From Nocardia sp. BMG51109 (lineage in GTDB: Bacteria; Actinomycetota; Actinomycetes; Mycobacteriales; Mycobacteriaceae), in NCBI RefSeq assembly GCF_000526215.1, contig NZ_JAFQ01000004.1:3224001-3288000 (forward strand): a stretch of DNA of 64,000 bases, written 5' to 3'. The translations under genes and the position numbers were made by a program. Every line of letters starts with the position of its first letter. The first letter of the stretch is position 1. Below, in pieces: positions 39,228 through 47,469 of the stretch. The notes beneath the pieces were generated by a model, which saw only the letters and a program-made list of their open reading frames with translations, was not told the origin of the DNA and searched no databases.

Positions 39228-41096
39228 ATGTGCGGAATCGTGGGCTACGTCGGGTACCGGGACGCGCTCGGCGTCGTCGTGGACGCGCTGCGCCGCATGG
39301 AGTACAGGGGGTACGACTCCGCCGGAGTGGCGATCCTGGGCGGCGCGGGCACCATCGCGGTGGAGCGCAAGGCGGGGCGGCTGGCGAATCTGGAGTCCGA
39401 GCTGGCCGAGGCGGGTGCGGCCCGGTTCGCCGGCACCACCGGCATGGGCCACACCCGCTGGGCCACCCACGGCGCCCCGACCGATCGCAACGCGCACCCG
39501 CACCGCGACGCCTCCGGCAAGGTGGCGGTGGTGCACAACGGCATCATCGAGAATTTCGCCCCGCTGCGCGGTGAACTCGAGGACGCCGGGGTGGAGCTGC
39601 ACAGCGACACCGACACCGAGGTCGCGGTGCATCTGGTCGCGCGGGCCTGTGCCGCCGGCCCGACCGCCGGCGATTTCGTCGCCAGCGCGCTGGCCGTGCT
39701 GCGCCGGCTCGAGGGCGCCTTCACGCTGGTCTTCACCCACGCCGACCATCCGGGCACGATCGTCGCCGCGCGCCGCTCGACACCGCTGGTGGTGGGCGTC
39801 GGCAAGGACGAGATGTTCATCGCCTCCGATGTCACGGCGTTCATCGAGCACACCCGCGAGGCGGTCGAACTGGGCCAGGACCAGGCCGTCGTGATCACCG
39901 CGGACACGTACACGGTCACCGATTTCGACGGCGACACCGAGGGCGTGCGGACGCGCCCGTTCACGATCGACTGGGATCTGGCCGCCGCCGAGAAGGGCGG
40001 TCACGACTACTTCATGCTCAAGGAGATCGAGGAGCAGCCGGCCGGTGTCGCCGAGACCTTGATCGGGCATTTCGCGAACGGCCGCATCATGCTGGACGAG
40101 CAGCGGCTGGCCGAACAGGAACTGCGCGAGTTCGACAAGGTGTTCGTGGTCGCCTGCGGCAGTTCGTATCACGCCGGCCTGCTCGCCAAGTACGCGATCG
40201 AGCACTGGACCCGGGTGCCGGTCGAGGTGGAGCTGGCCAGCGAATTCCGTTACCGCGACCCGGTTCTCGACCGTTCCACGCTGGTGGTGGCGATCTCGCA
40301 GTCCGGCGAGACCGCCGACACCCTGGAGGCGGTGCGGCACGCCAAGGAGCAGAAGGCGCGGGTGCTGGCCATCTGCAACACCAACGGCGCGCAGATTCCG
40401 CGCGAGGCCGACGCCGTGGTCTACACCCGCACCGGTCCCGAGATCGGGGTGGCCTCCACCAAGGCGTTCCTGGCCCAGATCACCGCCAATTACCTTGTCG
40501 GACTTGCGCTTGCGCAGGCCCGGGGCACCAAGTACCCGGACGAGGTGGCGCGCGAGTTCGGGGAGCTGGAGGCGATGCCGAAGCTCGTCGAGCGGGTGCT
40601 GGAGACGGCGCCGCAGGTGCGCGCGATCGCCCGCCGGTTCGCGCAGGTGCCGACCGTGTTGTTCCTGGGCCGCCACGTGGGCTACCCGGTGGCGCTGGAG
40701 GGCGCGCTCAAGCTCAAGGAGCTGGCGTACATGCACGCCGAGGGCTTCGCCGCCGGTGAGCTCAAGCACGGCCCGATCGCGCTGATCGAGGACGGCCTGC
40801 CGGTGATCGTGGTGATGCCCTCGCCGAAGGGCCGCGCGGTGCTGCACTCCAAGCTGCTCAGCAATATTCGCGAGATTCAGGCCCGCGGCGCCCGGACGAT
40901 CGTCATCGCGGAGGAGGGTGACGACACCGTGCGCCCCTTCGCCGATCATCTCATCGAGATCCCCGCGGCCCCCACGCTTTTCCAGCCGTTGCTGTCGACG
41001 GTTCCGTTGCAGGTCTTCGCCGCCGAGGTGGCGCAGGCGCGCGGGTACGACATCGACAAGCCCCGCAATCTGGCGAAGTCGGTCACCGTCGAATAA
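39228..41096 (+). CDS. glmS: Glutamine-fructose-6-phosphate aminotransferase GlmS
   Basis: Makes glucosamine-6-phosphate from fructose-6-phosphate and glutamine, the first step to UDP-GlcNAc; 622 residues, cytosolic. Met-Cys start (MCGIVGYVGYRDALGVVVDA) with Cys2 as the glutaminase nucleophile after Met removal; glutaminase domain through about residue 240 (GMGHTRWATHGAPTDRNAHPH). Two SIS sugar isomerase domains follow: VVACGSSYHAGLLAKYAIE and ISQSGETADTLEAVRHAKEQ in the first, GRHVGYPVALEGALKLKELAYMHAEGF in the second. It ends in IDKPRNLAKSVTVE. GlmM is encoded about 11 kb to the left. Confidence 0.97.
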   Translation: MCGIVGYVGYRDALGVVVDALRRMEYRGYDSAGVAILGGAGTIAVERKAGRLANLESELAEAGAARFAGTTGMGHTRWATHGAPTDRNAHPHRDASGKVAVVHNGIIENFAPLRGELEDAGVELHSDTDTEVAVHLVARACAAGPTAGDFVASALAVLRRLEGAFTLVFTHADHPGTIVAARRSTPLVVGVGKDEMFIASDVTAFIEHTREAVELGQDQAVVITADTYTVTDFDGDTEGVRTRPFTIDWDLAAAEKGGHDYFMLKEIEEQPAGVAETLIGHFANGRIMLDEQRLAEQELREFDKVFVVACGSSYHAGLLAKYAIEHWTRVPVEVELASEFRYRDPVLDRSTLVVAISQSGETADTLEAVRHAKEQKARVLAICNTNGAQIPREADAVVYTRTGPEIGVASTKAFLAQITANYLVGLALAQARGTKYPDEVAREFGELEAMPKLVERVLETAPQVRAIARRFAQVPTVLFLGRHVGYPVALEGALKLKELAYMHAEGFAAGELKHGPIALIEDGLPVIVVMPSPKGRAVLHSKLLSNIREIQARGARTIVIAEEGDDTVRPFADHLIEIPAAPTLFQPLLSTVPLQVFAAEVAQARGYDIDKPRNLAKSVTVE

Positions 41097-41616
41097 TCGC
41101 GGCCGTCGTCGAGGCGGAGGCCCGCCTCGTCGCGCTGCCGCTCGGAGGTGGCCCGCGGCGGCCACCTGTCGTCCACCGGACCGGAACATCATCCCGACCC
41201 GGCTCCGCAGTGCTCGGGCAAACGGTTGATCCCCGAAGGCTATATCGGATTGTGATCGGCCCTCGACGTGACGGAGAACTCGATAAGCACTGTTCCTACG
41301 AGTTCTCTCAGAAAAATAGAACCTTCAGTTCATTTCTAGTTCAGTTTATGTTCACCTTCCGCAATCAGTCTGTGATGTGCCAGGGAACGGACCGCAAGTC
41401 CATTCACCGCGTGTGGTGATCACGCTCATGCGCCTGCCCACCGCCACGGCCCCGCCTTCGTCGCCGGCCTCGAACCGGCGCGCAGTGCACCGCGTTCCGA
41501 CCGCGGACAACTGAATCTCCCTATCCCGCAACGAACAACAGAAACAGCGCAGCGACGACGTGGATCGGCCCTCTGATCGGCGCCGGGTACTGCCGCGCTG
41601 TCGGAGCACGTTCACC
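41097..41616. other. AT-rich intergenic region after glmS
   Basis: 520 bases without a gene. A GC-rich 8-bp hairpin at 41110-41129 (CGAGGCGG with its complement) is a weak terminator candidate for glmS. Bases about 41280-41350 are unusually AT-rich with repeated TTCA motifs (CAGTTCATTTCTAGTTCAG). This could be the promoter zone of the transglycosylase gene. No c-di-AMP-type riboswitch core was recognised. Confidence 0.4.
41110..41129 (+). terminator. Possible glmS terminator
   Basis: An 8-bp perfect GC stem with a 4-base loop 13 bases after the glmS stop; no T-tract. Confidence 0.35.
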
Positions 41617-42177
41617 ATGCATGTACGAAAACTGTTGCCGCTCGCCGCCTTTGCCGCCGTCGTCGCCGTACCGGCGCAGGCCAACGCCGAAACTCCCGTT
41701 GCCGGCGTACCACCCGAGCTGCAGGAACCCGCGCAGCAACTACAGCAGCAGGCCGGGCAGTGGCAGCAGCAACTGCCGCAGCCGCAGCAGGACCAGTTGC
41801 AGCAGTTCATCCGGCCGATGCCGCAGCCGATTCCGCAATTGCTGCCGCCGGTCTTCCCGGACGACCTGGACGGCTGGATCCGCAACGCCCTGTACATCCT
41901 CGACCAGCGCGGCATTCCGGCCAGTTACGACGGGATCTACCGCAACGCCATGCGGGAATCCGGCGGAAATCCGGCCGCGATCAACCTCTACGACTCCAAT
42001 GCGGCGGCCGGTATCCCGTCCAAGGGGCTCATGCAGGTCATCGACCCGACCTTCGCCGCCTTCCACGTGGAGGGCACCTCGTGGGACATCTTCGACCCGG
42101 TCGCGAATATCGCCGCGGCCTGCAACTACGCCGCCAACCGCTACGGTTCGATCGATAGCGTCAATTCGGCGTACTGA
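41617..42177 (+). CDS. Secreted transglycosylase SLT-domain protein
   Basis: 186-residue exported protein. Residues 1-25 are a signal peptide (KLLPLAAFAAVVAVPAQANA). A Gln/Pro-rich segment (about 35-85) follows, then an SLT/lysozyme-like domain: IYRNAMRESGGNPAAINLYD with the catalytic Glu, GIPSKGLMQVIDPTFAAF and IAAACNYAANRYGSIDSV. This is the soluble lytic transglycosylase family that cleaves peptidoglycan glycan strands. The domain is short, with no extra binding module. CGGAG lies about 15 bases before the ATG. It stands alone between large spacers. Expression likely depends on the AT-rich upstream zone. Confidence 0.9.
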   Translation: MHVRKLLPLAAFAAVVAVPAQANAETPVAGVPPELQEPAQQLQQQAGQWQQQLPQPQQDQLQQFIRPMPQPIPQLLPPVFPDDLDGWIRNALYILDQRGIPASYDGIYRNAMRESGGNPAAINLYDSNAAAGIPSKGLMQVIDPTFAAFHVEGTSWDIFDPVANIAAACNYAANRYGSIDSVNSAY

Positions 42178-42450
42178 TCCGCTGGGCCGTTCTGTTCCGG
42201 CGCATCCGGCACTCCGCCGGCACGACCGGCTATGTCGACACCGTCCGGGACCCATAGCCTTCGACCGACCGGGGCGGTTACCCAGGCATTCCCAGCGATA
42301 CCGCGGGGGTGTCGGGCCGAGCCCGTAGCCGAACCGGCGCGGTGGGCCTTGCCGCAACACGTCGCCGACGCGGACGTGCCGTCACCCCGCGGATACCGTC
42401 CGGCCTCATGCCGGGATCGTCCCGCGTTCGGCCGGAGGTGGGCGGGCCGC

Positions 42451-42879
42451 TTATCGGACGGTTATGGTGCCGCGCATGCTCGGGTGCAGGGGGCACAGGT
42501 AGCGGTAGGTGCCGGGGGTCGGGAAGGTGTGGCTCCACTCGCCCTCGGTGAGAATGGGGCTGTCGACGCCCATCGCCGAGTCGCCGATGCCCTGCACGCC
42601 GTGCGGCACCTTGTCGGAGAACTGCCACGTGACCGTCTCGCCTGTGGCGATGGTGACCGAGGCCGGCGAGAACGCCATATCGTCGACCCGGATCGTGGTC
42701 GCCGCCCGGGGCGTGTCGGTGGTCGGGGCCGCCGAGCCGTAGGCGGCGGAAGCCGCCGGCCGGTCGGGTGCGGATTTGCCGGAATCGTTCGAGCCGCAGC
42801 CGGCCGGCAGAATGCCCGCCGCCGCAACGACGGCGACGAGGATGCGCGCGGATACCGCGCCCGATGAGCCGGTCGACAT
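42451..42879 (-). CDS. Cupredoxin (plastocyanin-like) lipoprotein
   Basis: 142-residue exported copper protein. Residues 1-32 are a lipoprotein signal ending LPAGC. After a Ser/Ala/Pro linker comes the cupredoxin domain: AFSPASVTIATGETVTWQFSD, VPHGVQGIGDSAMG with the first His ligand, and GTYRYLCPLHPSMRG with the Cys-X2-His-X2-Met type-1 copper ligands. A single blue-copper site is expected; electron partner unknown. The ATG at 42879 is preferred; longer upstream frame is Arg/His-rich. It is divergent from the NAD(P)HX repair gene. Confidence 0.9.
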   Translation of the reverse strand: MSTGSSGAVSARILVAVVAAAGILPAGCGSNDSGKSAPDRPAASAAYGSAAPTTDTPRAATTIRVDDMAFSPASVTIATGETVTWQFSDKVPHGVQGIGDSAMGVDSPILTEGEWSHTFPTPGTYRYLCPLHPSMRGTITVR

Positions 42880-43257
42880 GCGGGCCAGCGTAGTGAGCGG
42901 CCGATGCGCTGCGGCGGACGCGGTGCGGATCCGCGCGGATCGCGTGGCGGAACTCGGGCCGTGCGGTCGGTCCGGCACCCGCCGCGGCACTGTGTCGTGC
43001 GATGCGGCCGTGGTCCGGTGGGTGCGTGTGTGCCGGTGGTGTCCGGACATCGGAATCTCCCGTGGTGTGTGGGGCGTGTACCGCAGTCACGCCGTACTGC
43101 GGCGTACGGTTCGTCGCCCCGGCGTGTCCGGTGCGGCGCGGAGGCTCGGTCCCGTGCGACCGGGCGGGCGTACCCTGCACTCGTGCGGATGATCGCTGCA
43201 CTCGTGCGGATGACCGATCGGGCCCGTGCTGTCGCGGCGGGCGGGTAGGAGGCGAAG
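42880..43257. other. Divergent region, cupredoxin and NAD(P)HX repair genes
   Basis: 378 bases without a gene. A 21-bp direct repeat (CTGCACTCGTGCGGATGATC and CTGCACTCGTGCGGATGACC) spans 43175-43216. TAGGAGG precedes the repair-enzyme start. No operator was recognised. Confidence 0.45.
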
Positions 43258-44730
43258 ATGGCCGCAGCGGCGGTCCGCGGATACTTCACCGTCGACGAGG
43301 TCCGGGCGGCGGAGGCCGCACTGTTCGAGCGCGTCGCCGAGGGGGTGCCCATGCGGCGGGCGGCCTACGGGCTGGCTCGCGTCGTCGCCGCCGAACTGCG
43401 CGAGCGGACCGGGGGTGTCGCCGGACGGTCGGTGACGCTGCTGGTCGGATCCGGTGACAACGGGGGTGACGCGCTGTGGGCCGGATCGATGCTGCGGCGG
43501 CGCGGGGTCGCGGTGTCGGCGGTGCTGCTGTCGCCGGAGCGAGCGCACGCGACAGGTCTTGCGGCGCTGCGGAATACCGGTGGCCGCATCACCGAGGGTC
43601 TGGGTTCGCCGGACCTGGTGGTCGACGGCATCGTGGGCATCTCGGGTCGCGGTGCGCTGCGCCCACGCGCGGCGGAGCTGGTGGCGGCGGTCCGGGCGCC
43701 GATCGTCGCCGCCGACCTACCCAGCGGTGTCGACCCGAATACGGGTGCCGTGGACGGGCCGGCGGTCCGTGCCGATGTCACGGTGACCTTCGGCGCCTAC
43801 AAGCCGGTGCACGTGCTGGCGGCGCCGTGGTGCGGCCGAATCGAGCTGGTCCCCATCGGTCTCGAGCTGCCCGAGCCGAGTCTGGCTGCCCTGGAACCCG
43901 TTTCGATCGGTGCGCACTGGCCGGTGCCGGGCGCGGCGGACGACAAGTACACCCAGGGCGTCGTCGGAATCTGTGCCGGCGGTGCGCGATACCCGGGTGC
44001 GGCCGTGCTGTGCACCGGGGGAGCGGTGGCCGCGACGTCCGGCATGGTCCGGTACGCCGGAACCGCCGCGGCCGATGTGCTCGACCGCTTCCCGGAGGTC
44101 ATTGCCGCCGAGTCGGTTTCGGCGACCGGACGGGTGCAGGCCTGGGTGTTCGGCCCCGGCGCCGGCACCGACGACGTTGCCCGCGAACGGCTGTCGGAGA
44201 TCCTGGCCACCGATCTGCCGGTGGTGGTGGACGCCGACGGGCTCACGCTGCTGGCCGGCGATCCGTCCCTGGTCACCGGCCGCGGCGCGCCCACCGTGCT
44301 CACCCCCCACGCCGGCGAATTCGCGCGTCTGACCGGCCACGAGCCCGGCCCGGACCGAGTCGGCGCGGTCCGCGAACTCGCCGAGAAATGGCAGGTCACG
44401 GTCCTGCTGAAGGGCCGCGCCACGCTCGTCGCCGGACCGGGCCGCCCGGTCCTGGTCAACGAGGCGGGCGGCTCCTGGGCCGCGACGGCGGGTTCGGGCG
44501 ACGTCCTGTCCGGCATCCTCGGCGCTCTCCTGGCCAACGGCCACGACCCGTCCTGGGCCGCTGCGGCCGCGGCCCGCGTACACACCCTGGCCGCCAACCT
44601 CGCCGCCCACGGCAGTGACATTCCCGCCGCCCACGGCGGTGATGCCGGAGCCCCCATCTCGGCAAGCCCCTTGTTCCAGCACATCCGCCCGGCAATCCGA
44701 ACCCTGCGCACCTTCGCCGAATCCGCCTGA
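43258..44730 (+). CDS. nnr: Bifunctional NAD(P)H-hydrate epimerase/dehydratase
   Basis: Repairs hydrated NADH and NADPH: an epimerase converts R- to S-NAD(P)HX and a dehydratase restores NAD(P)H using ADP or ATP; 490 residues, cytosolic. YjeF-N epimerase domain is about residues 10-205 (LLVGSGDNGGDALWAGSMLRR, VVDGIVGISGRGAL, ADLPSGVDPNTG). The YjeF-C dehydratase domain is about 225-480 (VVVDADGLTLLA, VLTPHAGEFARLTG, VLLKGRATLVAG, and the nucleotide/catalytic motif AATAGSGDVLSGILGALLA). TAGGAGG precedes the ATG. M. tuberculosis Rv3433c is the counterpart. Its last codons form part of the 44-45-bp tandem repeats that follow. Confidence 0.95.
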   Translation: MAAAAVRGYFTVDEVRAAEAALFERVAEGVPMRRAAYGLARVVAAELRERTGGVAGRSVTLLVGSGDNGGDALWAGSMLRRRGVAVSAVLLSPERAHATGLAALRNTGGRITEGLGSPDLVVDGIVGISGRGALRPRAAELVAAVRAPIVAADLPSGVDPNTGAVDGPAVRADVTVTFGAYKPVHVLAAPWCGRIELVPIGLELPEPSLAALEPVSIGAHWPVPGAADDKYTQGVVGICAGGARYPGAAVLCTGGAVAATSGMVRYAGTAAADVLDRFPEVIAAESVSATGRVQAWVFGPGAGTDDVARERLSEILATDLPVVVDADGLTLLAGDPSLVTGRGAPTVLTPHAGEFARLTGHEPGPDRVGAVRELAEKWQVTVLLKGRATLVAGPGRPVLVNEAGGSWAATAGSGDVLSGILGALLANGHDPSWAAAAAARVHTLAANLAAHGSDIPAAHGGDAGAPISASPLFQHIRPAIRTLRTFAESA

Positions 44731-45020
44731 GGCCCGGGCTTTCGGTCTCTGCATGCTTTTGTCGAGTTCGTTCGAGGACCGGCGTTTCGGACTCTGCGTC
44801 CTCTTGCCGAGTTCGCTCGAGCCCCGACATTCCGGACTCTCCGTACTTTGCCGAATCCGCCTGAGGCCCGGGCATTTCGGTCTTTGCCTGCTTTGCCGAG
44901 TTCGCCTGAGGCCCCGGTGTTTCGGGGTCTGCGTGCTTTTGTCGAGTTCGTTCGAGGCCCGCCGTTTCGGACCCTGCGTGCTTTGCCGAGTTCGCCTGAG
45001 GCCCCGTCGGTTTCGGGACG
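44713..45020. repeat. 44-45-bp tandem repeat array (about seven copies)
   Basis: Roughly seven degenerate units of the form TTTGCCGAGTTCGCCTGAGG, then CCCGGNNTTTCGG and TCTGCGTGC, run from inside the nnr stop region to about 45020. The first unit contains the nnr 3' end (CCGAATCCGCCTGA), so the gene's stop codon sits within the repeat. The minus strand shows a 437-codon frame through it and the nnr gene, a shadow with no gene signals. Confidence 0.85.
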
Positions 45021-45337
45021 GCTCGCTCACGCGGTGTCCCGCCGCGTCATTCAGAGCGGCGAAATGGCCACTCGAACCGGGCGTACCGGGTGGCGGGCGT
45101 CCCGGCTCGTGGTGGCGCCGGAAGCCCGCGACAAACGCGGCGTTTCCCGTCCGGCAGGCGGAGCCGGGAACCCGGGGGCGCCGCCCGCGCCGAGTGGTCG
45201 GGTCGGCCGATTACGGCGCCGGCCCGGTGCGCCCGCCGTTACGGCGTGAGTTCGCTCACCCGTTTTCCCGCTCTCGGACCTGTCAGGAGTCGGTGCGCCC
45301 CAGACAGTTTCGCGGTGTGTTCGCGGCCGCGGAGGCG
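45021..45337. other. Intergenic region between repeat array and SDR gene
   Basis: About 317 bases. No gene supported; the open frames here are Pro/Arg/Ser-rich. No terminator or regulatory site was recognised with confidence. Confidence 0.35.
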
Positions 45338-46156
45338 TCAGTTGCCCTGGGCGGCTTGCGCGACCGGCTGCCATTCGCGCCACTGCGCCAGCCGCGACTC
45401 GTAATCGGCCGTCGCGACGGTGAGCGGGGCGGCGCCGAGGAAGGTGCGCAGCGGCGGTTGCTCGGCGTCGACCACCGTCAGGATCGCGGCGCGGGTGGCC
45501 GCCGGATCACCGATCTGTTGTGCGGCACGATTCTGCGTGCGCTTCTCCCAGACGTGGTCGTAGGCCGCGTTCCGCGCGCTGTGCCGGGCCGACGGTCCGG
45601 CCCAGTCGGTGCCGAACCCGCCGGGCTCGATCAGCGTCACGTGGATGCCGAAACCGGCCACCTCCTGCGCCAGCGACTGCGAGAACCCCTCCAGCGCCCA
45701 CTTCGACGCGTTGTAGGCGCCGACGCCGGGGAACGCGCTGATGCCACCGATGCTGGACACCTGGATGATGTGCCCGCTGCCCTGGGCGCGCAGGGTCGGC
45801 AGCGCCGCCTGCGTCACCCACAGTGCCCCGAACACGTTGGTCTCCAGTTGGGCCCGCGCCTCGTCCTCGGTGAGTTCCTCGATCATGCCGAAGTGTCCGT
45901 ACCCGGCGTTGTTGACGACGATGTCGAGCCGCCCGAAATGCTCCGCGGCCTGCTCGACGGCGGCGAAGTCGCGGTCCCGGTCGGTCACGTCCAGCCGCAG
46001 CGGCAGGAACGTGTCCGGATACTTCGCCACGAGGTCGTCGAGGGTTCCGAGATCGCGGGCGGTCCCGGCGACCCGGTCGCCCCGCTCCAGCGCCGCGAGC
46101 GCCCACTCCCGTCCGAACCCGCGCGAGACGCCCGTGATGAACCAGACCTTGCTCAT
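45338..46156 (-). CDS. SDR family oxidoreductase
   Basis: 272-residue classical short-chain dehydrogenase/reductase. NAD(P)-binding start MSKVWFITGVSRGFGREWAL has the TGXXXGXG loop (TGVSRGFG); VVNNAGYGHFG is the NNAG motif; the catalytic Ser and YxxxK lie in IIQVSSIGGISAFPGVGAYN and ASKWALEGF. The Arg-rich first loop (VSRGF) and TARD after strand 2 suggest NADPH preference. Substrate unknown. GAGGAG precedes the ATG at 46156 by about 6 bases. A MerR-type dyad (46234-46251) lies upstream. Confidence 0.93.
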   Translation of the reverse strand: MSKVWFITGVSRGFGREWALAALERGDRVAGTARDLGTLDDLVAKYPDTFLPLRLDVTDRDRDFAAVEQAAEHFGRLDIVVNNAGYGHFGMIEELTEDEARAQLETNVFGALWVTQAALPTLRAQGSGHIIQVSSIGGISAFPGVGAYNASKWALEGFSQSLAQEVAGFGIHVTLIEPGGFGTDWAGPSARHSARNAAYDHVWEKRTQNRAAQQIGDPAATRAAILTVVDAEQPPLRTFLGAAPLTVATADYESRLAQWREWQPVAQAAQGN

Positions 46157-46233
46157 GTGGTCTCCTCTGCTTCGTGGCCTGTGCCGATGCTCGTGGTTCG
46201 AGTGGCTCCGATGCCCGTGCACCACGCTAACGA

Positions 46234-46251
46234 CCTGGAGTCCACTCCAAG
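46234..46251 (-). promoter_or_regulatory. Likely MerR-type operator upstream of the SDR gene
   Basis: Read on the minus strand, CTTGGAGTGGACTCCAGG is a near-perfect dyad (7 of 8 arm positions) between a TTGCTT -35-like element and a possible -10, as in promoters with long spacers regulated by MerR proteins. No merR gene is in the window. Confidence 0.6.
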
Positions 46252-46320
46252 CAAGAGTTTTTCCCGCGCTCGCGGAAGCCTTCGCCGCGCCGATCCGCGC
46301 GAGTGGCAGGATCGGTAGCC

Positions 46321-47469
46321 GTGAGTAGTGCCGACCCGCAGGTGGAAACCGTTATCGACCTGGATGCCATCGCGCACAACGTGCGGATCCTGGCCGAACA
46401 CGCCGGGGACGCCGCGGTGATGGTCGTCGTGAAGGCCGACGGCTACAACCACGGTGCGGTGCGGGTCGCGCGGGCGGCGTTGGCGGCCGGGGCGGCGGAA
46501 CTGGGCGTCACCACGATCGCCGAGGCGCTGCGGCTGCGCGCCGCCGGAATCGACGCGCCGATCCTGAGCTGGCTCAACACCTCCGACGCCGACTACGCCG
46601 CGGCCATCGCCGCCGATATCGAGATCGGCGTGTCGTCGGTGGCCCACCTGTGCGCGGTCGCGCGGGCCGCCCGCGCGAGCGGCATCGTCGCGACCGTGAC
46701 ACTGAAGGTCGATACGGGCCTGAACCGCAACGGCATCTCCGATACCGAATATCCGCGGGTGCTCGCGCTGCTGCGCGACCTGGTCGACGAGCGGGTGGTG
46801 CGGTTGCGGGCGATCTTCTCCCACCTCGCCTGCGCCGACGAGCCGCAGCATCCGGCGAACGACCGGCAGCGCGCCACCTTCCTGGAGGCCATCGCCACCG
46901 CCAAGGAGTACGGCCTACAGCCCGAACTGGTGCACCTGGCCAATTCGGCGGCGACGCTGACCCGCCCGGACCTGGCGTTCGACATGGTTCGTCCGGGGAT
47001 CTCCGTCTACGGGCTGTCACCGGTCCCGGGGATCTCCGATTTCGGCCTGCGCCCGGCCATGACGTTCCGGGCCCGGGTCGCGCTGGTCAAGCAGGTGGCC
47101 GCGGGGGAGGGCGTCTCCTACGGCCACGAGTGGATCGCGCCGCGCGCCACCACGGTCGCGTTGATCCCGGCCGGCTACGCCGACGGTGTCTTCCGGCCGC
47201 TGGGCGGTCGCCTCGCGGTGCGCATCGGAGACACGCTGTACCCCGGTGTCGGCCGGGTGTGCATGGATCAGCTGGTGGTCGATCTGGGCGAGAATCCCGC
47301 CGAGGTCCGCGAGGGCGATACCGCGGTGCTGTTCGGGCCCGGCGAACCGCATCCGCAGCGGTGGGCGGACCTGCTCGGGACCATCCACTACGAGATCGTC
47401 TGTTCCCCGCGCGGGCGGGTCGTGCGACGCTATGTGGGCGATGTCGCACAGCACGAGGGCGGTTTATGA
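46321..47469 (+). CDS. alr: Alanine racemase Alr
   Basis: PLP enzyme that interconverts L- and D-alanine for peptidoglycan; 382 residues, cytosolic. The PLP-binding Lys is in VVVKADGYNHGA, at residue 38 from the GTG at 46321. VTLKVDTGLNRNGI, RAIFSHLACADEP and ARTTVALIPAGYADG-type barrel residues (PRATTVALIPAGYADGVFR) follow. The second catalytic Tyr region is in EGVSYGHEWIAPR. CMDQLVVDLG lies in the C-terminal beta domain. A GTG at 46303 is an alternative. Its stop overlaps the next hydrolase gene as ATGA, and the run continues toward tsaE-tsaB-rimI-tsaD. Confidence 0.96.
   Translation: MSSADPQVETVIDLDAIAHNVRILAEHAGDAAVMVVVKADGYNHGAVRVARAALAAGAAELGVTTIAEALRLRAAGIDAPILSWLNTSDADYAAAIAADIEIGVSSVAHLCAVARAARASGIVATVTLKVDTGLNRNGISDTEYPRVLALLRDLVDERVVRLRAIFSHLACADEPQHPANDRQRATFLEAIATAKEYGLQPELVHLANSAATLTRPDLAFDMVRPGISVYGLSPVPGISDFGLRPAMTFRARVALVKQVAAGEGVSYGHEWIAPRATTVALIPAGYADGVFRPLGGRLAVRIGDTLYPGVGRVCMDQLVVDLGENPAEVREGDTAVLFGPGEPHPQRWADLLGTIHYEIVCSPRGRVVRRYVGDVAQHEGGL

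Noticed and set aside
41097..41616. c-di-AMP (ydaO) riboswitch before the SLT-domain gene
   Set aside because: This class often controls cell-wall hydrolase genes in actinobacteria, but no conserved core was recognised in the upstream region.
43175..43216. 21-bp direct repeat as operator
   Set aside because: Direct, not inverted, only two copies and no partner regulator; recorded but not called a binding site.
43717..45030. 437-codon minus-strand frame opposite nnr and the 44-45-bp array
   Set aside because: Overlaps a clear conserved gene; content is Arg/Gly/Gln-rich shadow sequence.
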